DNA from: Candidatus Aminicenantota bacterium
Lineage (GTDB): Bacteria; Acidobacteriota; Aminicenantia; UBA2199
Assembly (NCBI GenBank): GCA_026393775.1
Contig: JAPKZM010000249.1
Span: 1-7,367, forward strand
Direction: 5' to 3'
Length of the DNA: 7,367 nt
Part shown: positions 1 through 5,658 of the stretch, piece after piece
Layout: each line of letters starts with the position of its first letter
Numbering within the stretch: position 1 is the stretch's first letter
The notes under the pieces: model-generated
What the model saw: the letters and a program-made list of their open reading frames with translations, nothing else
The model's database searches: none
Told to the model about the DNA's origin: nothing
Translations under genes and position numbers: made by a program

Positions 1-1722
1 CGTTGCCAGAATCAGTTGTTGACGCTCTTCGCTCTCTCGCAGCACCTCGAGCGCCGCCTCCCTTTGGGACTCGGCCTGCTTGCGTTCGGTGATGTCGCGC
101 ATGGAGACGAGGCTCGCTTGACGTCCTCGATAGTTGATCTCCTTGCCATGCGTCTCGGCTGAAAGTATTGAACCGTCTGATTTGACAAGTTCTACTTCGA
201 ATGTCTCGGTTGAGCCAGTGCGTAAAGAATCGATAATGTGTTGTCGCGATTCCGCTGTGAATGAAATTATCTCAACACCATTCTTTCCTATCAGGTTGTC
301 AGCTTTTGAGTAGCCTGCAAGTTCAGCGAATGCCTGGTTCGCGTCCAGTATGACGCCACCCTCGTGGATCATGATTCCTTCAGAGGTCAATGAAGATAGT
401 TGTCTGAATCGTTCCTCGCTTTCTTGGAGCGCCTGTTCAGCCCGCTTGCGCTCGGTGATGTCGCGGGCTAGTGCCTGAAAGCCTGTCACCTGGCCATCTT
501 CAACGATCAACTGAGTGTTTTGCCCAATCCAGACCTCACGGCCATCTTTCGTGATGATGGGCAATTCGAAATAGGTATTGTGAATCTTTCTTACGAACTG
601 CCGACCGAAGTGCTTGATGGCTTGGTCACGCATGTCCGGGCGAATCACTATCGCATATGGCTTTCCAACAAGCTCCCCTTCTTCGTATCCTGAAATAAAA
701 AACGCCGCCCGATTTAAGAAAGTGAAATTTCCCGTTTTGTCCGTCTTGTAGACGAGATCACTTGCATTTTCCACCAATGCCCGATAACGCTCCTCACTCT
801 CTTGCAGTGCCTCGAGCGCAGCCTCCCTTTGGGACTCCGCCCGCTTGCGCTCGTCGATGTTGTCGATGATCCCATCATAATATGTCACATGGCCCTGCTT
901 GTCTTTGACGGCCACCGCTGACACGGACCCGATAAATAGACTCCCGTCCTTCCTTTTCAGCCACAATTCCTCGCCTTTGACAACCCCTGCTTTGAGCATT
1001 TTATCATTGAATTTTTTCCTGTCTTCCGGATTTTGGTACAAGTCCGAAACGTTTACAGCCAGGAATTCCTCTTTGCTTTTATATCCGAACATGCCAATGA
1101 TGGCGGGGTTGGCTTCAATGAATTTGCCTTCAGGCCCAATGGTATTCCTGTAAATTCCCAGGTTGATGTTTTCCGTCAAACCCCTGTATTTTTCCTCGCT
1201 ATTTCTTAAGGCTTCTTCCGACTGCTTGCGCTCGGTGATGTCGCGAATAAAGGTCACAATCCGGTAAGTTTTTCCATCTTTATCTTTAATTGGAATCTTG
1301 CGCGTCTCGGTCCAGCGAACCGCTGCTCCAATCCGTGTGGCATCCTCGCTAAAGAGCATTGTACCGGTTTTTAACACCGTTTGATACTCCAAGATGACCT
1401 TTTCCGGGAGGAAAGGGAACAGATCAAATAAGCCCTTTCCCAGAATATTATTTTGCATTCCCAACTCGGAAAGGCAGCGAGCAAATGCTTCGTTGAATAG
1501 AAGAATTCGCAGGTCACTATCAACCACGTGAATAATATCATCTACGGCATTAACGGTCGCCCGGTACTGCCCTTCACTCTCCTGCATCGCCGCGAGCGCA
1601 GCCTTCATTTGGGATTCCGCCTGCTTGCGCTTTGCTTCCGATTTTTCCAGTTTCTTTATTTTCTGCTTCAAGCTCGATATCTCGGTTATCAGCCCAGCTT
1701 TTGTCTTGGAGGACTCGCTCAT
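1..1722 (-). CDS. Multi-PAS sensor protein, N-terminal part (C-terminal output domain lies beyond the window)
   Basis: An uninterrupted minus-strand frame gives the first 574 residues and leaves the window without a stop. The ATG at 1722-1720 is preceded by GGAGT at 1735-1731 (8-nt spacer) and by an in-frame TAA at 1731-1729, so the start is firm. Residues about 10-50 form a charged heptad coiled coil. Four PAS/PAC modules follow at about 55-160, 181-287, 315-420 and 441-542. Each ends in the typical PAC motif DITERK or a variant (161-166, IDERK 289-293, 421-426, 543-548) and is followed by an SEERYR-type signalling helix. The last residues look like the entry to a fifth module. No signal peptide or membrane segment is seen, so it is probably cytosolic. 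Proteins of this build are usually histidine kinases, sometimes diguanylate cyclases; the output domain cannot be told here. Base composition is visibly less GC-rich than in the genes to the right. Confidence 0.93.
   Translation of the reverse strand, partial: MSESSKTKAGLITEISSLKQKIKKLEKSEAKRKQAESQMKAALAAMQESEGQYRATVNAVDDIIHVVDSDLRILLFNEAFARCLSELGMQNNILGKGLFDLFPFLPEKVILEYQTVLKTGTMLFSEDATRIGAAVRWTETRKIPIKDKDGKTYRIVTFIRDITERKQSEEALRNSEEKYRGLTENINLGIYRNTIGPEGKFIEANPAIIGMFGYKSKEEFLAVNVSDLYQNPEDRKKFNDKMLKAGVVKGEELWLKRKDGSLFIGSVSAVAVKDKQGHVTYYDGIIDNIDERKRAESQREAALEALQESEERYRALVENASDLVYKTDKTGNFTFLNRAAFFISGYEEGELVGKPYAIVIRPDMRDQAIKHFGRQFVRKIHNTYFELPIITKDGREVWIGQNTQLIVEDGQVTGFQALARDITERKRAEQALQESEERFRQLSSLTSEGIMIHEGGVILDANQAFAELAGYSKADNLIGKNGVEIISFTAESRQHIIDSLRTGSTETFEVELVKSDGSILSAETHGKEINYRGRQASLVSMRDITERKQAESQREAALEVLRESEERQQLILAT
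22..84 (-). repeat. Intragenic linker repeat, copy A
   Basis: This DNA encodes the signalling helix after PAS4 (around residues 547-567). By hand count it matches 787-849 at about 55 of 63 positions, at an offset of 765 bases (255 codons). Confidence 0.8.
787..849 (-). repeat. Intragenic linker repeat, copy B
   Basis: This DNA encodes the helix after PAS2 (residues about 292-312). It is the middle copy of three. It shares about 55 of 63 bases with copy A and about 51 of 63 with copy C, including an identical core coding for AESQ and neighbouring residues. Confidence 0.8.
1567..1629 (-). repeat. Intragenic linker repeat, copy C
   Basis: This DNA encodes the helix before PAS1 (residues about 32-52). 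It matches copy B at about 51 of 63 positions, offset 780 bases (260 codons). It is the most diverged of the three long-linker copies. Confidence 0.7.
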
Positions 1723-1850
1723 CTGCTTTTACTCCAGAAATTGATCTGCACGCGAAATAATTGTCAATTCTACGAGATTAATTAACATTATTTTATTTAA
1801 AAAACAACATTGTGTTCGCATTTCAACAAAAAGCTAAAATCTCGAACATC
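1723..1850 (-). promoter_or_regulatory. AT-rich gap, probable promoter region of the PAS sensor gene
   Basis: This 128-bp gap lies between the end of the coaX operon and the PAS gene, both on the minus strand. It is strongly AT-rich. A TAAAAT box (minus strand, 1795-1790; 5 of 6 to the -10 consensus) has only a weak partner (CGAACA, 1818-1813) 17 bp upstream. A perfect TTGACA (1767-1762) sits too close to the start codon and its would-be -10 is poor. The exact promoter is therefore undecided. A T-run follows the operon end, but no strong hairpin precedes it. Confidence 0.35.
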
Positions 1851-2429
1851 TCATTCGAAGCTGGGAATGGAGAACTTGTGCAGCAGGTAATTCAGGCGAT
1901 ACTTCGCCTCGATCTCAGGGCGGCGCAACGCCGGGGCTAAGTTCTTCATGAACCATTCGCACTTGGCGTTCAATTCGCTGTCATCCTGAAAATGGCGCAA
2001 AAGCTTTTCATGGACCGGGCCGGCGTCAGCCCTGCCATTCCGGGCGAACTCGGCACCCAGACGCTCGAAATCGGCTCTTATCCAATCGAGCGGCTCGGGG
2101 AATTTGCTAAGAAATGTTTTTACCTGGTCGCGTTCATCTCTCAGTTCTCCCCTTTCGCGGCCGATGTACAGGTTCAGAAACGACTGGTAATCCCGGCGCA
2201 CCTCGCGGCTGAAAACGGAAAAGGAAGCGATCGGGGGCTTTTTCGGCGAACGGCGCTCGACTACCCGGCGCAGCGCCGCGCTGACGACCGTATAGGGGAC
2301 GCGTTTCTCCCACCAGCGGTAGAGAATGTCAAAATCCTTGCTGCTGATGAAAAAGCGGATGGCAAACTGCCTTTCCAGGAACTGGATGATCCTGATAATG
2401 TAGTCGTAATCGTCGTTGTCTGCCGTCAT
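1851..2429 (-). CDS. Hypothetical 192-residue helical protein in the coaX operon
   Basis: I do not recognise a named family. The protein is soluble, charged, probably all-helical and has no signal peptide or membrane segment. Its N-terminal part, residues about 8-75, has a pattern in which a hydrophobic helix leads to SSKDFDILYRWWEKRVPY and then a basic stretch. This resembles bacterial hypotheticals with a (D/R)DF...W...(I/V)P..VV pattern, and loosely the small DNA-binding folds of DnaD-type replication proteins; that likeness is weak. The middle, about 95-140, is rich in Arg, Glu and Asp. The ATG overlaps the coaX stop (ATGA, 2429-2426), so it is probably translated by coupling to coaX and is the last gene of the operon. 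No cysteine cluster or obvious catalytic motif is visible. Confidence 0.85.
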   Translation of the reverse strand: MTADNDDYDYIIRIIQFLERQFAIRFFISSKDFDILYRWWEKRVPYTVVSAALRRVVERRSPKKPPIASFSVFSREVRRDYQSFLNLYIGRERGELRDERDQVKTFLSKFPEPLDWIRADFERLGAEFARNGRADAGPVHEKLLRHFQDDSELNAKCEWFMKNLAPALRRPEIEAKYRLNYLLHKFSIPSFE

Positions 2430-3205
2430 GCGAGCGCTGGCTGCAGATCATAGATGCTTTTCAGGCCGTAGAATAAAAGATCGGGTTCGAAGCGGTCGAT
2501 GCCGGGCACGCGGCCTTTGAAATAGCGGATCAAGCCGCCGGTGGCGATCACCTTGCATTCCGACCCCAGGACCCGACGGTACAGGGCGATCAGGTGCGTG
2601 AGGGTCCCGACATAGCCGAAAAATATGCCGGCGCGGATGCTGTCGACCGTATTGGTGCCCACCGGCGAGGCGGGAACCGCAAACGTGATGTTCTTCAACT
2701 TGGCCGTGTTCTCGGCCAGGCTCCTGATGGCGATGCCGATTCCGGGCAGGATGGAGCCGCCGCAATACTCCTTTTTTTTATTGATCAGGTCGAAGGTGAT
2801 GGCCGTCCCCGAATCGATGATGATCAGCGGCGTCGGAAAAATTTTCAGCGCCCCGAGGCAGTCGGCGATGCGGTCGGCGCCAAGTTCCGACGGCCTGTCG
2901 ATTTTCAGTTTGATCCCGGTCAAGGTGCGATGCCCGATAAAAAGGGGTTTCCGCCCCAGTATTTTTTTGCAGTCCGCGGCCAGGGTCCCGTCAAGCGGCG
3001 GAACCACCGACGATACGATGATTGCCGTTATTTTCGTTCGCCAGGCTTCGCTCAGCAGGACGCGCAAATGACCGGCAGGCCATTTTTCCGGCGTGGGAAC
3101 ATGACGCCGGTAAACGATGGTCTCGCCCTTGAAAACGGCGCAAGCGGTCGTGGTATTTCCCACGTCAACGGTCAGGAGCGCCGTTCCCTCCGGACAGGCG
3201 GCCAT
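2426..3205 (-). CDS. coaX: Type III pantothenate kinase
   Basis: The 259-residue product should phosphorylate pantothenate with ATP to 4'-phosphopantothenate, the first committed step of coenzyme A synthesis, in the cytoplasm. It has the ASKHA-fold signatures of CoaX in order: DVGNTTT at 14-20 (phosphate/cation site), SSVVP at 65-69, GADR at 109-112 (pantothenate site; its Asp is the expected catalytic base), DSGTAITFD at 131-139 (adenosine-side loop; Ser stands where Phe or Leu is commoner), GGSILPG at 149-155, GTNTVDSIRAG at 183-193 and ATGG at 221-224. The length is normal for the family. Family knowledge says such enzymes need a monovalent cation and are not feedback-inhibited by CoA. The ATG directly follows the TGA of the upstream membrane-protein gene. 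A GGGAG ribosome site lies inside that gene's end. Confidence 0.96.
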   Translation of the reverse strand: MAACPEGTALLTVDVGNTTTACAVFKGETIVYRRHVPTPEKWPAGHLRVLLSEAWRTKITAIIVSSVVPPLDGTLAADCKKILGRKPLFIGHRTLTGIKLKIDRPSELGADRIADCLGALKIFPTPLIIIDSGTAITFDLINKKKEYCGGSILPGIGIAIRSLAENTAKLKNITFAVPASPVGTNTVDSIRAGIFFGYVGTLTHLIALYRRVLGSECKVIATGGLIRYFKGRVPGIDRFEPDLLFYGLKSIYDLQPALA

Positions 3206-4222
3206 TCACTCCCTCTCTTCCAGTTTTTCCCTGGCAACCGATCTCAGGCTGATCTTCTCGCGGCTGAGGATGAATAGGCCCAGGAAAAAGACCGGGAACA
3301 TGTTCACGGCATGCAGGACGAACGCGTAGGATAAGGCCGGCCCCTTGGGAACGGCGAAAAGGCCGAGGGCAAGCTGGCAAAGGAAATGGTAGGAGCCGAT
3401 ATACCCCGGCGACGACGGGACGACGACGCTGATGGTGGTGATGACCAAAGCCACCAGGGCGGCCGTCCAAGGCAGATGGTAGAGGTTGACAAAATCGAAG
3501 GCGTGAAACAGCAGCTGAAACGTAACGGCGTAGCACGCCCAGATGGCAAAGGACAAAACACCCACCAGCGGATAATGACCGGCCGCTTTCAGGGGCACGA
3601 TGCCGTTTAAAAACTGGTCCAGGAGTCCGTTGACTTTGGCCGATAAGGAGTCGGGCAGGAAAGCGGTCAGGCGCCCGCTGACGGCCATGGTTTGCCGGCG
3701 GTATTTTTTCATCAGCAGCAGCAGGGCGAATAAAACCACGACAAGAACGAGCATGATCACGCCGCTTTTCTGCACCCAGCCGGGGAAGGGAAAGACAGCC
3801 AGAGCCAGGCCCATGAGCATCAACAGCGCGAAGATATCGAGCAAGCGCTCGACGACGATGGTGGCGAAGACGGCGCTGGCGGCGATGCCGGTTTTTTTCC
3901 GGGCGTGATAGGCGCGGACGACCTCGCCCAGATGGGCCGGCAGAAAGGTGTTGGCCATGTAGCCGACGACCAGGGAAGCGAACAGGCCCGGCAGTTGTAC
4001 CTGCCGGATCGGCGCCAGCAGGTATTGCCAGCGCCAGGCGCGCAGCAGGAGGCTAATGAAAATGACGGCCAGGATGGGAACGAGCAGCCAGTAATCGGCA
4101 TCGGCGAAGGCACGGCCCATCTGGCTGAAGTCGACCTGGCGAAAAGCCAGGAAAATGAACAGCAGGCTGAGCAATATACCGGCGATTATTTTCCAGTTAT
4201 GCGTAATCTTATTCCATTTCAT
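3206..4222 (-). CDS. UPF0104 / LPG-synthase-TM-like integral membrane protein
   Basis: The 338-residue polytopic inner-membrane protein has about seven to eight hydrophobic segments: roughly 12-28, 46-62, 78-95, 118-145, 153-171, 217-240, 253-270 and 296-319. Family hallmarks are RAWRWQYLL at 61-69, the loop GYMANTFLPAHLGEVVRAY at 87-105, ERLLDIFALL at 125-134 and PSSPGYIGSYH at 269-279. These place it in the lysylphosphatidylglycerol synthase/flippase membrane-domain family (UPF0104, AglD-like). Members move or act on lipid-linked substrates, but the substrate here is unknown. The C-terminal aminoacyl-transfer domain of true MprF is absent, so LPG synthesis itself is unlikely. It is the first gene of the operon with coaX. 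Its start codon lacks a good Shine-Dalgarno. Confidence 0.92.
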   Translation of the reverse strand: MKWNKITHNWKIIAGILLSLLFIFLAFRQVDFSQMGRAFADADYWLLVPILAVIFISLLLRAWRWQYLLAPIRQVQLPGLFASLVVGYMANTFLPAHLGEVVRAYHARKKTGIAASAVFATIVVERLLDIFALLMLMGLALAVFPFPGWVQKSGVIMLVLVVVLFALLLLMKKYRRQTMAVSGRLTAFLPDSLSAKVNGLLDQFLNGIVPLKAAGHYPLVGVLSFAIWACYAVTFQLLFHAFDFVNLYHLPWTAALVALVITTISVVVPSSPGYIGSYHFLCQLALGLFAVPKGPALSYAFVLHAVNMFPVFFLGLFILSREKISLRSVAREKLEERE

Positions 4223-4231
4223 CAGGTTCTC

Positions 4232-4260
4232 TGTATAACAAATCCCAGGTGGAAAGTCAA
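4232..4260 (-). promoter_or_regulatory. Predicted promoter of the membrane protein-coaX operon
   Basis: On the minus strand, TTGACT (4260-4255; 5 of 6) and TATACA (4237-4232; 4 of 6) are separated by 17 bp. Transcription would start near 4225, only about three bases before the ATG at 4222. That fits the lack of a clear ribosome binding site and suggests a nearly leaderless mRNA. Confidence 0.5.
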
Positions 4261-4274
4261 AAACAGCGCTCCGT

Positions 4275-4304
4275 TTGACATATTATATTGCCTGTGTTTA
4301 TAAT
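4275..4304 (+). promoter_or_regulatory. Full-consensus sigma70-type promoter
   Basis: TTGACA (4275-4280) and TATAAT (4299-4304) are both perfect matches, with an 18-bp spacer. The predicted start of transcription is about 4311, giving a leader of about 40 nt before the ferritin-like gene. It lies back to back with the leftward promoter; the two -35 boxes are 14 bp apart. Confidence 0.8.
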
Positions 4305-4341
4305 GGGCGACACTAGTTTTGATGTGCCTAACCAGCTGCGT

Positions 4342-4346
4342 GGAGG
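4342..4346 (+). promoter_or_regulatory. Shine-Dalgarno site that decides the ferritin-like start
   Basis: GGAGG is followed after a 6-nt spacer by ATA at 4353. It lies about 70 bases upstream of the first in-frame ATG (4416), which has no such site of its own. Confidence 0.7.
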
Positions 4347-4352
4347 TGAGTC

Positions 4353-4817
4353 ATAGACTTATCAAGTTTTCAAATCAGCAAGATCGAGCTCGTCGCTGAA
4401 TTCGAATCGGCCGTCATGGAGCTGTACTGGATGTACAGCGAAAAATTCCCCGAGCACGAAGCTTTCTGGATCGCCATGGCCGACGATGAACGGAGAAATA
4501 CCGAATGGGTTCATTCGACCATAGAAAAAATAAAAAGTGGCGTCATCGAATACAACCGCGACCGCTTCAACATCGAGGCCCTTCGCACTACTTTGAATTT
4601 CGTGAAGACGCAGATCCAGGCAGTTCAAACCAAACCGGTTACCCTGCAAAACGCACTGGGCAATGCCGTCGGCATCGAGGATTCGCTGGCCAAAAAAAGA
4701 TTTTATGAAATCATCAAGGACGACAATCCGGAAGGCAGGCAGCTTTTCCAGAAATTCATCGGCGAAAACCAGAAGCACCGGGAGCGGCTCAACCAGTTCC
4801 GGCAAAGATACAAGTAG
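4353..4817 (+). CDS. Ferritin-like (rubrerythrin-type) four-helix protein, probable ATA start
   Basis: From ATA at 4353 the frame gives 154 residues, nearly all helical, in the order of a ferritin-like four-helix bundle. Helix 1 is about 6-31, with E16, E18 and Y25; helix 2 about 36-61, with E46; helix 3 about 98-121, with E109 and Y118; helix 4 about 128-150, with E138 and H142. An in-frame TGA at 4347-4349 limits the start. The only ATG (4416, residue 22) would cut helix 1 and remove its acidic residues. The ATA sits 6 nt behind a perfect GGAGG and about 40 nt behind a consensus promoter. The two ExxH metal motifs expected in rubrerythrins are degenerate: E46-x-x-N49 and N139-x-x-H142. A classical diiron site is thus doubtful. 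It could be an oxidative-stress or metal-handling protein, or one that has lost its metal. It is the first gene of the rightward cluster. Confidence 0.8.
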   Translation: MDLSSFQISKIELVAEFESAVMELYWMYSEKFPEHEAFWIAMADDERRNTEWVHSTIEKIKSGVIEYNRDRFNIEALRTTLNFVKTQIQAVQTKPVTLQNALGNAVGIEDSLAKKRFYEIIKDDNPEGRQLFQKFIGENQKHRERLNQFRQRYK

Positions 4818-4858
4818 GGGCCGCCCTGGAACGGGTGACCCGATACCAGGAGATGAGC

Positions 4859-4960
4859 ATGCCCATCGTGTCGATCAAAATAAAAATGGCGCCGCCATTG
4901 ACCAGGAGGGTACGATGTTGCGTTTGCTCCTTTGCGGATTTTTTTTCATGGGCAGCATGA
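4859..4960 (+). CDS. Possible 33-codon mini-ORF with a tautomerase-like N-terminus
   Basis: AGGAG at 4848-4852 stands 6 nt before ATG 4859; another in-frame ATG lies at 4853. The peptide opens MPIVSIKI, the usual opening of 4-oxalocrotonate tautomerases, with Pro directly after the initiator Met. After about 16 codons it runs out of frame over the start of the hydrolase gene and ends at TGA 4958-4960 in a Cys- and Phe-rich tail unlike that family. It may be a truncated tautomerase remnant, a short leader that couples translation to the hydrolase gene, or chance. The peptide is too short to decide. Confidence 0.3.
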   Translation: MPIVSIKIKMAPPLTRRVRCCVCSFADFFSWAA

Positions 4961-5646
4961 ATATCCCGGCCCAGGAGAATTTCGCCAGCGATGTTTTCAA
5001 GACCGCGGCCGGCGACCTGAAGATCACCTTCATCGGCCACGGTTCGCTCCTTTTCGCCTACCAGGGCCGGATGATCTACGTCGACCCCTTCGGTCCGCTG
5101 GCCGATTTCAGCCGTCTGCCCAAGGCCAACGTCATCTTCGTCACCCACCAGCACCAGGACCATTTTGACGCTGCGGCCATCGAGAGCTTGCGCCAGGAGA
5201 ATACGCAGATTTTTCTCAGCGCCTCCTGCCAGCCGTACCCCGCCGCCGGCCGCGTTCTGAAAAATGGCGATCGCGTTACGGCACAGGGCATTGATGTCAC
5301 CGTTGTGCCGGCTTACAATGTCGTCCATAAAAGGGACAACGGCGTGCCGTTTCATCCCAGCGGCGAAGGCAACGGCTATGTCTTTGCTTTTGCCTCCTTG
5401 CGCATCTACGTGGCCGGCGACACGGAAAATATCCCGGAAATGGCCGGATTGAAAGACATCGCCGTCGCCTTCCTTCCCATGAACCTGCCTTATACCATGA
5501 CCCCGGAAATGGCCGCCCAGGCCGCCCGAGCCTTCAAGCCACGGATACTCTATCCTTACCATTTCAGCAGCAGCGATCCCCGGCAATTGGTCGAGCTGCT
5601 GAAAAGCGATCCCGGAATCGAAGTACGCATCCGCAAAATGAACTGA
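4915..5646 (+). CDS. Exported metallo-beta-lactamase-fold hydrolase (UlaG-like)
   Basis: The product is 243 residues. ATG 4915 follows AGGAGGG (4904-4910) and opens a typical Sec signal peptide: MLR, a hydrophobic run to about residue 14, and a likely cut after Ala19 in IPAQ. The frame is open further upstream but without a ribosome site or family-like sequence, so this start is preferred. Mature features are GHGS at 41-44, the metal motif HQHQDHFD at 78-85 (HxHxDH, binds zinc), AGDTE at 168-172 with the bridging Asp169, and the last His at 216 in YPYHF. This is the metal-dependent hydrolase branch with UlaG/Lactamase_B_3-like proteins, not an antibiotic lactamase. The substrate is unknown; the signal peptide places it outside the cytoplasm. 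It lies 97 bp after the ferritin-like gene and 12 bp before the ATPase gene, probably in one transcript. Confidence 0.92.
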   Translation: MLRLLLCGFFFMGSMNIPAQENFASDVFKTAAGDLKITFIGHGSLLFAYQGRMIYVDPFGPLADFSRLPKANVIFVTHQHQDHFDAAAIESLRQENTQIFLSASCQPYPAAGRVLKNGDRVTAQGIDVTVVPAYNVVHKRDNGVPFHPSGEGNGYVFAFASLRIYVAGDTENIPEMAGLKDIAVAFLPMNLPYTMTPEMAAQAARAFKPRILYPYHFSSSDPRQLVELLKSDPGIEVRIRKMN

Positions 5647-5658
5647 CCGCGTCGCCCC

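Noticed and set aside
22..1629. Regularly spaced similar sequences considered as a CRISPR or mobile repeat
   Set aside because: They are in frame, encode PAS signalling helices and are spaced by about 770 bases of coding sequence.
1762..1767. A perfect TTGACA on the minus strand before the PAS gene
   Set aside because: The matching -10 would be TCAATT (3 of 6) and transcription would begin inside the Shine-Dalgarno, so it is a poor promoter.
899..1785. Two plus-strand frames of about 85 codons inside the PAS region
   Set aside because: They lie opposite PAS coding sequence that is continuous over 574 codons with repeated PAC motifs.
1790..1835. Possible intrinsic terminator after the coaX operon (T-run on the minus strand)
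   Set aside because: Only about four base pairs of weak AT-rich stem can be drawn before the T-run.
1992..2453. A plus-strand open frame of 153 codons opposite the 192-residue gene
   Set aside because: It covers a gene that is tied to coaX by an ATGA overlap, has no ribosome site and matches no family pattern.
2594..3277. A plus-strand open frame of 227 codons opposite coaX
   Set aside because: All CoaX motifs are on the other strand; the product is low-complexity, rich in Arg, Gly and Asp, as expected for a shadow frame.
4322..4399. A 25-codon frame from ATG 4322 (also GTG 4346) overlapping the ferritin-like start
   Set aside because: It ends at TGA 4397 with no family likeness. Joining it to the ferritin-like frame would need a frameshift, while the ATA start needs none.
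4885..4899. Small hairpin (AATGGC, 3-nt loop, GCCATT) just before the hydrolase ribosome site
   Set aside because: The six-pair stem has no T-run and no second form, so a regulatory role is not supported.
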